A stretch of 64,000 bases of DNA from Melastoma dodecandrum. Its lineage: Eukaryota; Streptophyta; Magnoliopsida; Myrtales; Melastomataceae. Under the pieces are notes generated by a model. It did not search any database, was not told where the DNA came from, and saw only the letters and a program-made list of their open reading frames with translations. Position 1 is the first letter of the stretch; every line of letters starts with the position of its first letter. The position numbers were made by a program, and so were the translations under genes. Shown piece after piece: positions 26,325-41,205 of the stretch. The stretch is from positions 4,811,501-4,875,500 of the forward strand of contig JARUPY010000539.1 of assembly GCA_029817715.1 (NCBI GenBank), in the 5' to 3' direction.

Positions 26325-27522
26325 TCTGGGACTTTGGGGAAAAGTGATTCTAAAAAATGATTAGAGGTGGGATACAAGGGTTTGATTTATATACTAAATG
26401 TAATTTTACGACAAGCTCCAACTTTTTAAGGTGGTGAAGATGAACGTGGGTTCCTCGTCGCCTTCTAAATGGTCATCTTCTAGCATTGAACTTATTCTTC
26501 CCCTCTCCCCCCACAAAGACAAAATTTTGTTATTATTGACGTGTCCACCATCACCAATAGTCCCCTCCCATTATACTTAGACGACAACATTACTATTACA
26601 TGACAACCACACCCAATAAAGCACAGATCCAAGAGGAAAACTAATCTATTCATTCTGGGTTTTTGTGGGTGTGGTTCAAAAAAGTCAGAATTTGACTCCC
26701 TCTTTGCATAAGAGGACAACACGGCGGTCAAAGGAAGAAAGGAGGTGAAATTGATGGGTTTGGTGGGGTTGGGGAGATTAGATCAGATCAGAGAGTGATC
26801 CAACAAGCGACACTTGGACAAACGACACGAAACTTCTTTTAAAAGAGTAGGGCATACATACTTAGGGTCGTGATTAAGCAAGGGATGGTGGGTTTTTTCT
26901 GAAGTGGGTTGTTTGGGGGTGTTAGGTGGAGGAGAAAAAGGAATCTGTCCGAGGCGGGGGACATGGTTGGGTTCATAGGAGGGGGAAGGAATCCTTTTCT
27001 TGCATAGTAACGACAAAACGGCACACAATCTCTTCGTCATCGTTGGAACTAGTAGAGGAGGAGGAGGAGGAGGAGGAGGAGGAGGAGGAGGACTCCAGCA
27101 TCAAATGTGTCTGTCCAGTGAAACGGGCATAGTCCAGACAAGACCGTATCATAAGCATGGGGGTTTGGACCCATTTCTGGGAATGGGGATATGCCCAAAC
27201 AACAAACGAGTAATGGGCACGAATACTCGAATCGATCCCGGGCCGAGTCCTAAAATTATTGAGAAGACAGAGCATCATTTATCATCCCCCTATCAAAATG
27301 ATATCTTGATTTTGCCCCCACATCCATCCACTTTTACGACGACGTCGTCGTCATTATTTTTATTACAAAAACAAAACACTGTCCACTCCACCAATCAATA
27401 CGTTCCACCATTTTCCTCCTTCGCCTTCTTTCTTCTTCTTCTCATTACTTACTCCCCCAACCCAATCCAATCCCATCCCATCCGATCCGATCCGATCAAT
27501 CGATCCTAAAAAAGAAAAGGAA
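26325..27522. promoter_or_regulatory. Divergent promoter region between RAP2-11 and MYB5 with (GGA)n microsatellite
   Basis: A minus-strand TATA box lies at about 26386-26395. A pure (GAG)n tract of about 38 bases lies at about 27054-27091. The MYB leader ends in repeated tccgatccgatccgat at about 27480-27497. Short open frames here are low-complexity products of the repeat. Confidence 0.6.
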
Positions 27523-28636
27523 ATGAGGAACCCATCGTCGTCAATGAAGAAACCAACGTCAGCGGTTGCGGCGGAGGCTGCCATTACCAAGACGAAGCCG
27601 TCCTGCATCAATAAGGTCTGGCTGAAGAGGGGTCCCTGGACTCCCGAGGAGGACGAGCTTCTCTCCAGCTTCATCGCTAAGGAGGGGGAGGGACGCTGGC
27701 GGACCCTCCCCAAGAGGGCTGGACTTCTCCGTTGCGGAAAGAGCTGTCGGCTTCGGTGGATGAACTACCTCCGCCCCTCCATCAAGCGTGGCCAGATCGC
27801 CCCTGATGAGGAGGATCTCATCCTCCGCCTGCATCGTCTCCTCGGTAACAGGTCAGGTTTTTTTTTTTTTTTTACTCATCTTTCCCCAAAGGGTTAGGGT
27901 TTCGGAGAAAATCCTGTAGATTATTGTTGTCTCGGCTAGGGCTTCGCTGATCTTCCACAATGAATTGAAGCTCAAAGTTTGAAGGGCCAATTCCGTTTAT
28001 TTCAGGTGGTCGTTGATTGCGGGGAGGATACCGGGGAGGACCGACAATGAGATCAAGAACTACTGGAACACTCACCTCAGTAAGAAGCTGATCCGCCAGG
28101 GAATTGATCCGCGGACGCACAAGCCGCTCGACCCAGATCGGAGTTCCAACAACAGCGCCAATCCCGCTGTTCCGAAGGCGGCATCCTCATCCGAACCCAA
28201 GAATAATATTGAGGAAGGCTACCATGGCCACAATTCCGACCCCAGCCCGGGATTCTCCACCAGGGAGGAAACAAGCAGTGGCGGCCAGGTCCTCCCTACA
28301 GCCACGGATAAGGAACTCGGCCCTTTCAAAAACCATGATGTCGGGCATAACGTGGAATATGTGCCGGGCTCAAATTACCAAGAAATGATGGGGATGAGGT
28401 GTAATGATGATGAGGATCTCAATTGCTACGGGGGCGACGACGTGTTCTCGTCCTTCTTGAACTCCCTAATCACCGAGGAAGCCTTCTTGGTACACCATGG
28501 TGATGCCACCATCGCGTCCTCCGACCCACTGATTGCATTCGCTGCATCGTCTTCGAGTCTCGGGCTTGGGAACAGCTGGGAATCAGCGATGATGGCGTCC
28601 ATGACTGCCATAGACAAGAAGAAGCCGGTGAAATGA
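27523..28636 (+). CDS. MYB5: R2R3-MYB transcription factor, MYB5-like, 319 aa, 2 exons
   Basis: Exons: 27523-27851 and 28006-28636. The R2 repeat ([20 protein letters not shown] ... [20 protein letters not shown]) and R3 repeat ([20 protein letters not shown] ... [20 protein letters not shown]) carry the regularly spaced Trp residues. R3 also has the DLxxRxxxLxxxxxxLxxxR motif that binds R/B-like bHLH partners. After R3, [17 protein letters not shown] and the distal FSSFLNSLI match Arabidopsis MYB5. That protein works with TTG1 and bHLH factors in seed-coat mucilage, proanthocyanidin and trichome control. The same role here is inference. Only the intron inside R3 is present; the usual R2 intron is missing. 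Confidence 0.93.
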
Positions 28637-30722
28637 AGACCGAAACATGGGATGTGTGTAAATATCATGGTTATATTCGTGTATCGAAGATTATCGTGTT
28701 CTTCCTCGTCCCGTGGGGTTCTTGCGGTGTAAAAATCATATCATAAGGTATTGTGGCTTCCCCGAATCCTAGGGTAGATTTTCAGCAGCTCCTTATCACC
28801 CGGGAGCCGATAATGTTAATGATGTATTTTGTGTGATGTCTTGTAATGAAAACCTCCATGATAAAAACCCTTTTCTGTACCTCTTTGTAAGAAGTATGAA
28901 CTGCCAAGCAATCATCGATTCTCTTGCACAAAGAGCATCTAATCTCATGCTCAAAATGCCACCACAACTTAATCAGCATCTAAACGAGTGCCCACACAGA
29001 TGAACATAATCTCCATTTTCATGATCGTAATACAGAAGATCGTACGAGAAATTAACTCGTCGAGTTCTGGGAGTTACCTGGCCGAAAGTGCAATGCATTG
29101 TCACCGTAGCTCCTTCCTCCATCACCACATTGCATTCTTTCAAGGTACCTCTAGGTCAAACTGCGAAAACAGGAAAGCATTCATAGGGTTTTTACGTAGT
29201 CTCGTTGATATATCCAGGAGAGACAGGCAAAGAAAATTGAAGTCCCAAGATGTTGACAAGGGTTTCTTCTACTTGTCCTAAGACACAACCACATTACGTT
29301 ATTGAAGCAACGACCCCGGAATGGCGAAGAAGATTTTATTATCCCTACCACATCCCTCCGGCTACTCATTTACGATACGGTGCTGTGATTATCCACATTT
29401 TTACTAAAAGACGAGAGTCCCGCATAGAAACTTCTTGCGCGAAGTGATATGAAAGCGATGGCGGGTTTTACCATTTCCACGCCCCACAGAGCATCTCATT
29501 CCTAGGTATCTAGACATACAAATTTTACCTGCACCATCCGACCAAGTAGAGACACGCCGCGTTGAGGCTACTCATAATAAGTGGGAACTTTTGATGTTAC
29601 TTGGACCCGGAAGACAGGAGTTGTCTTCCGGGTGGAACCCTTATCCTTCTATTATACTTCCTTCAATGGAAGTGCAGATCCATCGAGTTGTCCGAAACTA
29701 GAAATGCTTAGCTGCATTTTCATTTTTCATCCAAAAGCATCTGTCTGATCTCTCTCCATGGAGAGTCTTTAACCCCCCCCCCCCCTCCCTCTCTCGTTAT
29801 CCAAAGTCGAAACGCCCAATTTTAAAGCCCTAACAATAAGTGGGCCTGAGGATGAACCCACAAATTGGGCCCGGCCCAATAAGACCATTTCATTGTACTC
29901 TCTCCCATTCTAAAAAACCAAAACATTTCTTGTTCTTTAAATACTAAGAACCGAATAAAATTTATATAAAGTTTGACGAAAACTTATTTTGCGAAATAGA
30001 GCACATCTTACGACCACATGCTATCAAAACCCATTTGCGGTGCAAGAAAAGAAAATGACTTCCAACCTAATCCATCTTTTCTACTGAGATTAATATGATT
30101 TTGTTGCCACATAACTCCCAATCAAATGAAAAAAAAAAGCAAAGTCAAGAGGCTTTTTGTTCTATGGTTAGTGATTTGCTTCTAAGAGCGCGTTTATAAC
30201 ATTTTGAATATTTGGTGAGTGAACAAAGAAGCATAAGAAAAAGAAGGGGTTGTGTACCTACCAATCTCTCTTTTGGTCCTTCTTTTCCAACCCCCACGCC
30301 CTCAAACTACCAGTCCTCATCCTTCTTACATCTCCGTATCAAGACAAAGCACTTGTGATTGGTAGATTTGGTTGAACCCGGTCTCTAATTATATTGTGAT
30401 TGGTGGACCTTCATGATCACTTCTCCTCCTCCTCCTCCATTTCATGACGTTTCCCCTTGAAAGAACAAGACCCCCGTGATTATTGCTATCTCTCTAGTTG
30501 TCCAAAATGCGTTTTTTTTTCTTTCTGTTCCTTTTTGTTTTGACAAATATTGGACGAGAGAGATCTTGTCCTTGTTCTGTTTCTTCCTCCATGAATCGTA
30601 ACAAAACCATCCCTAAAATTTCAGCCGTGTTATAACTATCAGACGACCGCACCAACAAAAGGTACAAGCTACGAAAGAAACGCAAAGAAAGCCGACGTTC
30701 CGACGATATCGTTTTCCTGTCC
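28637..30722. other. Intergenic region with a short hairpin, no gene supported
   Basis: After the MYB5 3' UTR I find only short, unrecognisable open frames. A perfect 12-bp inverted repeat with a 5-base loop sits at 29605-29633 (acccggaagaca / tgtcttccgggt). A C homopolymer of about 13 lies near 29774-29786. Confidence 0.5.
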
Positions 30723-30929
30723 CTAGACGTGGCTAAGACCATTACACCCAAATGCATTAACTTCAGGGTTCAGAGTCGTACTCACTTTCGCTGAGGAGGA
30801 CGACGACGGCGGCGAAGGAAGGGGATTGCAGGAACCTGGAGCTCGGGGAAACGGGAAAGAGGAAGTGGGTGGGATGTTTTGAGGAAATGAGGAACAGATT
30901 CCTGTGAAATGAGAGGGGGAAGGAGACAT
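30723..30929 (-). CDS. Possible small ORF, 68 aa, Pro/Ser-rich, unconfirmed
   Basis: The frame opens at 30929, only about a dozen bases after a TATA-like atatataaag, which is too close for a normal leader. It therefore may be downstream of a different real start, or not a gene. The product is rich in Pro and Ser and ends with STTLNPEVNAFGCNGL. That loosely resembles a PAM2 (poly(A)-binding-protein-interacting) motif, but with key positions changed. I regard it as weak. Confidence 0.2.
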   Translation of the reverse strand: MSPSPSHFTGICSSFPQNIPPTSSFPFPRAPGSCNPLPSPPSSSSSAKVSTTLNPEVNAFGCNGLSHV

Positions 30930-32305
30930 AGTTCTTTATATATCCCTGACTTGGAAGTCTAACACGAGGAGGAGGTGGAGGAGAAGGGGTTGCAGGACAA
31001 ATGTAGGAACGCGTCGTCCATTATATTTGCACGGATTGACTGGTAGATATCGAGGGGTGGCCCGGGGGGGAAGGAGGAGCCGACGGACTGTACCAAACAT
31101 TCTAAGACGGAGGGTCAAGAGGGATTTGGGATTTGTAAGATAACAGAGGATGTCGTTGCAACAGAAGAACTGGTACTACAACTTGCATCATCCGATAATG
31201 CAACAACCTTTCTTCCCCCCTACTTTGGATTTCATAATAAATCCGTGTTTCCGGACAGTTAGGAACTTGTATTCCTGTTTACGATATCTGGGATGACCAT
31301 CTGAACTTCCGGTGTCCAGCGTGATCGTGATTCTTGCTAAATGTGATGACGGCCACAAGATGCTTCCGGGCAGTTTGATAGATAATTTGACCGCCGAATG
31401 ACTCCTCCTTTTGCAATAGTGCAAGGGGAACAGACTCGGCTTGGGCCGTTCGGCATGCCGGATATTGCGACCGGATTGATCATCCTTTGCCCGGGAATAT
31501 TTTAAATAAGTGAAATATGATGAAGGGAGGGGAAGAAATTTACGGTCACGGTATGAGCTAAACGTGTGGCGGCAACCAGGGAGGTCCTCCGAGTGGGTAA
31601 GAACAACCAGCGACGACCACTGGTGTTTGCAAATGTTGCAAGAACGAATCCCAGCACTTCATATATCATTACCTCATCGATACATGTCGGTTTTCAGTTA
31701 AATACAAAACTTTGCATTCTCGAATGTTTTTGTGAAACTCGGGGTAGAGGATTTCGCGGTCATCGTGCACTGTCCCCAGGTCAGATCTTCTACATTGAAC
31801 CCAAGAATTAGGCCGTCTCTGTCCAACGCCGTACTTCGTTCACTTGCTGTACAGGACGGATGCCCTCACCTCGTCAACCTGAACCGAGTCATTCGTTGCC
31901 CGTCATGTGACCGCGACGCCCTTGACTGCTTACGGACTGACCGGACACGTGATACCTCCAATTTGTCACGCAGAGGTTACAAGGCCATGTAGAAACGGCG
32001 TACTTCTGTTCTGTCGTAATCCCTTGATCGATACGATTCGTTGAGATTTTCGTTCTGTTCTGACTTTGTTGGAATGATCCGAACATGAAACCATAGTCAG
32101 AAACTTCAAACGCTGGCTAATCCCAGGCATTGATTTCGGTGTCCTCTGCAGGACGTCACACCGTCATCGGACAACAGCATATTCGACATCCCAAGTCCGA
32201 TGCTACAACCATCGATGGCGAGGAAGGAGTATCGAAGCTTAAAAAACTCATATCAGTTCTATTGAAGGGCGTAATTTCCAAAATCGTGGGGGACTCGAGA
32301 TCAAA
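30930..32305. other. Intergenic, no gene supported
   Basis: There are several short open frames on both strands, none with recognisable protein features. The right end holds the 3' UTR of the F-box/kelch gene. Confidence 0.45.
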
Positions 32306-33433
32306 TCAGACCTCAACGCAACAACAGGATTGAACGAACCCGGAGAACTCTTCTGGCACCTCGACTTTCATGAATTTACCAATTTTCTCCTCTTCACGTT
32401 CTGCTACATATATACCCAGCTTCCCTCCCTGGTACTCGAACACGATCACCTTCCTGGACGTCGACGTGCTGCACATCCCAGCTTGAACTCTAGACACCGC
32501 CTCCCCCAAATTGAAGACCGATCCTGCTGCTGATCCATTCATGGGGCAGACTCCACCCCTGGGGCATTTCCCCTCCAGCCACACGCCCTCCACTCGCCTC
32601 CTACGCCACGGCCGTCCCCCTTCCCCGATCTCGTAGACGTCCGCACTCCCTTCGAAACCCCCCTGCCTCTGGGTCCTATATCCGCTCACTACCCAGAACT
32701 CAGTTCCGCCTCCTACGACCACTCCTTCGCACTCGTCTCTCTCCTGGCTCATCCCCTCCATCTCTTCCCAAATGTTCTGCTCCACGTCATATGCCCATGC
32801 AGACCCAAGCGCATTCTTGTACTCGTCGTGCCCCCCGGCCATGAACACCCTCCCGCCATCCACCCCTGCTGCTCCAAAGAAAGTCGTCGTGACTGGCATG
32901 TCGGCACACCTCTGCCACTCGCCGGTGACGAAGTCGTGGAGGTAGACCCGGCGGAGGGGGCAGTAGGTGACAGGGTCCCAGCCGCCGAGCACAAGAAGCT
33001 TCCCGTCGGTGCTGGCCAGCTGGCAGAAGAGGGGGAGGCCGTCAGGGAAGTCGGGAATTGGGGGGACCCGCGCCCACGACAGGCTCCCGGGGTCAAAGAC
33101 CGAGATCAAGTAAGTCGATTGCGAGAGGTGATCAGTTCCCATGGCGGGCTTGGCTCCATGGCGATCAGTGGAGGAGGTATAGGGAGGGGACTGCTGGACG
33201 AGGCAGGTGAGGGAGCGGGTCCGATGCAGGGATCGACGGAGGGCGTAGAAGTGCCGTCCACGGAGGAGGGATCGCCAGGACTTGGAGACGCAGCAGGCCG
33301 AGGGGAGGGCGGTATGAGGAAGGCGGAGGAAGCACTCCACCGCAACGTCGTGAGGAAGACCCGGTATCAACTCCTCCCGGGAGCCGCCGCAGCCGTCAAT
33401 AACCGTACGAGGTTGTTGTTGTCCGAACTCCAT
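32306..33433 (-). CDS. F-box/kelch-repeat protein (KFB/KMD type), 375 aa, intronless
   Basis: The F-box lies at about residues 22-65 (ELIPGLPHDVAVECFLRLPH). It is followed by kelch motifs, including LLVLGGWDPVT, VFMAGGHDEYKNALGSAWAY and a region with the SQERDECEGVVV string. The order and spacing, with PLFCQLASTDGKLLVLGG, match the plant KFB/KMD group that includes Arabidopsis At1g80440 and At1g15670. Members are substrate receptors of SCF ubiquitin ligases. Known targets include phenylalanine ammonia-lyase and type-B cytokinin response regulators; which applies here cannot be told. It is GC-rich and intronless as in the family. A minus-strand TATA box (gtataaatac, 33482-33491) supports the start. 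Confidence 0.9.
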   Translation of the reverse strand: MEFGQQQPRTVIDGCGGSREELIPGLPHDVAVECFLRLPHTALPSACCVSKSWRSLLRGRHFYALRRSLHRTRSLTCLVQQSPPYTSSTDRHGAKPAMGTDHLSQSTYLISVFDPGSLSWARVPPIPDFPDGLPLFCQLASTDGKLLVLGGWDPVTYCPLRRVYLHDFVTGEWQRCADMPVTTTFFGAAGVDGGRVFMAGGHDEYKNALGSAWAYDVEQNIWEEMEGMSQERDECEGVVVGGGTEFWVVSGYRTQRQGGFEGSADVYEIGEGGRPWRRRRVEGVWLEGKCPRGGVCPMNGSAAGSVFNLGEAVSRVQAGMCSTSTSRKVIVFEYQGGKLGIYVAEREEEKIGKFMKVEVPEEFSGFVQSCCCVEV

Positions 33434-33481
33434 GGTGGAGGTGGCGGTTTGAATCGATGCGGGGCGGAGGATCCCGGGCGG

Positions 33482-33491
33482 CGTATTTATA
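33482..33491 (-). promoter_or_regulatory. TATA box of the F-box/kelch gene
   Basis: The minus-strand sequence gtataaatac lies about 50 bases upstream of the ATG at 33433. Confidence 0.7.
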
Positions 33492-33952
33492 CGAAATGGA
33501 CGGTTAGGATTTGAAGGAGGGAGGGGGTTGTCGCTACGTGGAGTGAGTATGACGTGGAGACTTGCCCCGTTGTTGTCGGGACTTGCACCCGTTGATCTTA
33601 GTATAATTTAGTTTTAGTTACAAATGAACTACCCACGTTTTTCTTCTTGCTTCACTTTTTTTTTTAAAATGTGCCGTTTCCATTTCTTTAAAGCATTTCG
33701 AAATCCCCAAAATTGGGTATAATTTATTTACACAAAATTGGTGATTTTTTCTTTCACGTATTAATATTAGGAAGGCCTTTTATCAAAATCAAACTGAGCA
33801 CTTGATTGCATGTGATCAATGCCGACAAAAAAAAGCATGTTTGGTCACTATTAATTTTTAACTTGGGGATCCATCACCACTTTTGACAGACAGTGTCCAG
33901 GTTTTTCTTTTTTTTTTGGTTAACTAGCGTCCGGGGGTTTGGTCGCTCTGAC

Positions 33953-34055
33953 AGCTTCTAGAAGGTGTGTTGAGTTGTAATAACACCGCCACCTCAGAGC
34001 TTCTAGAAGGTGTGGAACAACAGAGACAACAGCCTCATCAAGCTTCTAGAAGGTG
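33953..34055. repeat. Three copies of a 15-base heat-shock-element-like palindrome
   Basis: Identical agcttctagaaggtg copies lie at 33953-33967, 33998-34012 and 34041-34055. Each contains the perfect palindrome TTCTAGAA, the inverted nTTCnnGAAn core of a heat-shock element. Start-to-start spacing is 45 and 43 bases. The region lies upstream of the F-box/kelch gene (about 500 bases beyond its ATG) and has no recognised gene on its other side. Regulation by heat-shock factors is inference. Confidence 0.6.
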
Positions 34056-35920
34056 GATCCTGCCAATTTCGTACAACAAGACTCGTTCCCTCCCACTAAT
34101 AATTCAACCAGGGGGAACCAAGGAAAATGAAGGGAAGAAGAAAAAAAATCAAAGCCATGAGATGGAGGCGAGTGACTGCCGACGAGTCCGAGCGGGAGTC
34201 GTCTTGACCGGTCGTGCGTAGACTTAACTCGTTCTCATTTAGAAGGATTAGCGGCGTGACTCCCCTCTTCTCGGCATGGCAACATAGGCTCCGAGGCATC
34301 TGTTGCGCATGACAACATATCTCTCGACGTATGAGGATGGTGGTCGTATGTCCTTCTGATTTGATGTGTGGGTTCTCGAGACCGTTGGAGAAGGTTTTTA
34401 GTAGAGAGGACATCATACATTCTTGGATTCCTACTATCTATCGGTTGCGTACTTCTTTTCGGATTAGATTTGGAATTCCATTAAGGGGTGGATTTGCGGA
34501 TTCACCGTCATCAACGAACATTTTTTTACGGATATCTCCATTCTTGACGACGACTTGTTATTTATTTTTAGGTACTTCGAATCGGTGTTTCTTGTCATTA
34601 TGATCTAGTAGAGTTTTCACAACCCTGTTTGGAGATATTTACATAGAAAATATGTTTACACAGTAAAATCATTTTGAACTTCAATGATGGTAAGATCCAT
34701 TATTTGATGGCAAATACAGTTGAAGGAGCACCCGGTCAAAGTTCAAGCTCGTCGAAGCAGGGCGCATCGAAGCAGGATACATCGAGGCACGGACAAGGTG
34801 ATGTTCAATCGAGACTCTGTCGAAGGAAGTGACTATCGAAGGAAGAGTTCGAGTTGAAGTTTCAAGACTTAGTCAATATGCCGTCGGAGTCTCACCGAGT
34901 CATGATCGAAGTATATGGAATACAATTAGTCTTAATAAAACATGTGCAAAATATATTTGGCAGTTATATTAGTAGTTGTATTATCGATTTTATTAGCGAT
35001 TATTATCTGGATATGATCAAGTGTTAATATAAATATACGGCCCGTCTTCTGCAATAAATACACGACGATCATTCAAAGACTCTGACGGGCTACTTAGTTG
35101 TCTTCCTTTAACTTGTTCTCCAGAAATAGAAGTAAGTGTTCTTGTTCTTGTGCTTTGTATTACTGTTTGTCTAAAAGTCTTCGCGACCACATTTCTTTAA
35201 TTCTGTATTAGTCCCCGTTATATCGCGACGTGTTTCGTTCCTTAAAAGATTACTCGGTTGTTCATTGGGCTGATTTCGTGTGGTCCAAATGTATGTTGAT
35301 TCATTTCTCGTTTTTTCGGCGACTGCTCATACATGGGAGGTTATATACGTCGGTGATCTTGGGGTTGTTTTCTCCGCATGCACTGTGCGGATCGCGACCG
35401 GAAAGCCTGGACCGTAGATTCTTTTCCTTGCTAGTATTCGACTGAGGTGTGGACATACATTTTAGGTCGTTTGCTTCCTCATAATTTCCCACGGACCTGG
35501 ATAGACTTCTCTTATCGGCTAGAGCTTCTCTTCACATGCGTCTTGTCTTCCCTTTCGCTCACATGTTGAGATGCCGGGTCAATTACTCGTAGATGGAGCA
35601 GAACAAACGAGCTCGAACGTATGTTTTGGGTGGGGTTTTAGTTTCCAGGATATGTCTCGTGATACGAGACTTTTTATGGGTAAATACATGTATAGTACTT
35701 ATAAAAAAAAAGAGAGTAAATGCACACATTCAAACACTTAGCTGGGCCGATAGAAGAATGACAGCCCAACAAAATAAATGGGCCTTAAGGCCCAATGGAA
35801 ATCAATCGAGGGCCGATGTTTTTTTTTTCTTCCTTGTTTGCTTTGAAAGGGGGAGGAGATATTTTGGTATATTTTCTTTTTTACCCTTTTGCCTGTTATT
35901 AACGGGGGGGGGGGAGGGTT
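34056..35920. other. Intergenic; possible LTR remnant around 34690-35230
   Basis: No gene is supported. The segment near 34980-35120 shows TATA-like tataaatata followed by aataaatac and a T-rich stretch. That arrangement resembles the promoter/poly(A) part of a plant LTR, but no second LTR, primer site or target duplication was found. A G homopolymer of about 14 lies near 35904-35914, just before the helicase promoter. Confidence 0.3.
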
Positions 35921-36807
35921 GATTTATATAACTGGTTAAAGGTTTGTAATTAGGGTTTGCTTGTTATTTTTCTTTTGCTCTTCGTTCCTTCCTTCGACTT
36001 TCTCTCCCATTTTCTCCGTATCCCAATTAATCCAACAGCGAACCAACCATCGTCCCCAACTTCTTAAAACCCTAGAGGTCTGCAAATTTTCCCAACCTTC
36101 CTCTCTCCACTTCTCTCGTCCTGGGTTTCGATCCTTTGGTTCTATCTGTATCTGGCTTCCGTTCCTCTTTTCCTTTTTTGGGGGGTCGTTCTCGTTCCTT
36201 TTTGGGTTTTCTTTTTTTGGCTTGATTATATGTTGTAGTTGCGGGAGGTATTGTGGGGAGCTGTTTGGTCCGTGTTGCTGCATTCTGGGTTTTGTTTTTG
36301 GTTTTGGGGGTTGGTGGGCCGTGAGGGGAAGATCGGATTTTGTGTCTGGTGTTCAGCTTTTGTTGCCGGGGGGGAGGGGGGTGTTTCGGGGTGATTTTTT
36401 GGGTATCGGATGTCTGATTCCGAGATGTGGGTTTGTTCTGGGTATATGGTTTTGTTGTGGGCTTGCGTTGTTTTTTTTTCCTGGGGTTGCATGATGTTTA
36501 TTCTGTGAAGGTTCTGGCGGATTAATTTATTTCTTGTTCTGTTTTCTGAAATGATTTCCTGACCTGGCGATTATTGGTTTCTGTTAACCTTCTTTTTTTG
36601 TCTCGATGATTTTTTTGTTAATTTCTCGTTCGATGTTGTATTGAGCAGCAGGGTTGTTTCGTTTCTAGAGAGTGTGGAATTGCTTATCGATTTTGGCGTA
36701 CAGCTGGGGTGGAATTTCTGACGCAGGATCACTCTGAAGGGAATAATTGTTGAAGTCAACATTTTTTGTGTTCAGTAGCATTTTCATTGGGGTGTTAGAG
36801 CAGAGAT
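35921..36807 (+). promoter_or_regulatory. Promoter and leader of the DEAD-box helicase gene
   Basis: A TATA box (gatttatata, 35921-35930) is followed by a telo-box-like aattagggtttgc at about 35948-35960. A second motif, aaaccctaga, lies near 36067. The leader is long and T-rich, probably containing an intron, and ends at the ATG at 36808. Telo boxes plus TATA are common in translation-related plant genes. Confidence 0.6.
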
Positions 36808-39945
<3,138 letters not shown>

Positions 39946-40533
39946 ATAACTAATGAAAGTATCATGGGAGCTGTCTCCTCTCTGGTTTTAGTTTATCTAC
40001 TTTGTCTACTTAAGGACTTTTCGAGCATTAGTTGTGCCATACTGTTTGATAGCATGCCTCAATGTTCGAGGAGGGAGGGTGATATCGATTTTGCGGTCGA
40101 TGGTCATCCGATGATCCAGTCCCATCTTTTTCTTGGAGGCGAGGCGAGGCTGGAGGGGTTTTGGTCGATCTGAGAGTTGGGTGTAGAATATGTGTTGGGA
40201 TGGTGAGGTGGGTTCTCTGTCTGCCCTTCTCCTTATTCTAATCTCAATAGGAATATTCTTCTTCTTAGCCCCCACACAATCGTTTAAGAGCCTTTTCTTT
40301 TTGTCTTTGTCATCTTTAAGGGAAGAATGATATCATATATATTTGCAAAGTCCCCCCTCCCCTTTCCTTTTGGAATCATTGGGAGATTTTGTAACTTTGA
40401 TTCTTCTATTCAAATGAGAGACCCCTTTGGAACCTGTTCATACTGTTTATGTTTGCCTGAGCGATATGCATTATTTCTCTTATTGCATCATCCACAATTA
40501 AAGGGAGATCTCTGTTTTATTACACGGATATGG
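39946..40533. other. 3' regions of two convergent genes
   Basis: This holds the helicase 3' UTR and the 3' UTR of the minus-strand LTPG gene. No additional gene is seen. Confidence 0.6.
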
Positions 40534-41205
40534 TCAGTGTGCGAATGCCGTGTGTAATAATGATGCAAAGATCAGACCAACGGCCGCACATGTCATTTTC
40601 AATCCCCATGATGTCCTAAGCTTGGCCCCTCCCATGCTCGGAATCGAGACGGTTGTCGATGGAGCCTCACCGTTGGGAGCAGAGTCCCCCCCGCTGGGGG
40701 TGTTGGCCGAGGTTGTTGTGTTGCCGGCTGTCGTTGATCCCTCGAAGACCTTTGCTTCGGTGGAATTCGGATCCAGGTGCAAAAGATCTGTTAAATCTGG
40801 GAACGAGTTCACCAATAGGGGGACCTAAAAGTATGATGGAGATGGGATCAAAAGAGCCGTACCGACGCACTCGGTGATATTAGTAGGGGTGTGGCAGGTT
40901 TTGGGGAGGCCGAGGGCGAGGGTGAGGTTGATCTTGAGGCCGAGGCTAGGGTCGTCCCTGTCCTTGATGATGAGGCAGATGCACTTCTTGTTGTTGTTGA
41001 TGACCGTCTTCAGTCCAGTGCAGCAATCCAGAGATGGCGAGTTGGTGTCCCCCGCGACGTATGGCAGGCACGTCGTTATGCCCACAACCTTGTCCGCGCA
41101 CTCCGCCTTGTCCTGGTCGATGTTGGAAGCCGAACGCCGGAAGAGGGCTGCGAGTAGGAGGACAAGGACCAAGACTGAGGTCAGGTTGTTGGGTCTCGAG
41201 ATCAT
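40534..41205 (-). CDS. GPI-anchored non-specific lipid-transfer protein (LTPG, xylogen/YLS3-like), 198 aa, 2 exons
   Basis: Exon 1 is 41205-40863 and exon 2 is 40787-40534, with a 75-base GT-AG intron (GTACGG...AACAG) in phase. The signal peptide (MISRPNNLTSVLVLVLLLAA) is followed by the eight-cysteine motif in the order C...C...CC...CxC...C...C. Key strings are ITTCLPYVAG, SLDCCTGLK, NNNKKCICLIIKDRDDPSLG and PKTCHTPTNITEC. A Ser/Thr/Asn-rich spacer and a hydrophobic C-terminus (AAVGLIFASLLHTAFAH) indicate GPI anchoring to the outer plasma membrane. LTPGs help export or bind cuticular lipids; the exact cargo is unknown. Unspliced reading would instead stop after LLIPSPSYF without the lower exon. 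Confidence 0.9.

Noticed and set aside
30723..30929. PAM2-like motif (STTLNPEVNAF) in a small frame
   Set aside because: Key positions (Ala and final Pro) differ, the frame starts too close to a TATA-like sequence, and no supporting exon was found; kept only as a low-confidence feature.
32828..33514. 228-aa plus-strand frame across the F-box/kelch gene
   Set aside because: It is a high-GC mirror frame of the minus-strand gene; composition and lack of motifs fit a shadow frame.
35961..36494. 177-aa frame in the helicase leader
   Set aside because: It is very rich in F, G, C and W from T/G-rich leader sequence; no ATG-supported protein is plausible, and it sits in the predicted 5' UTR.
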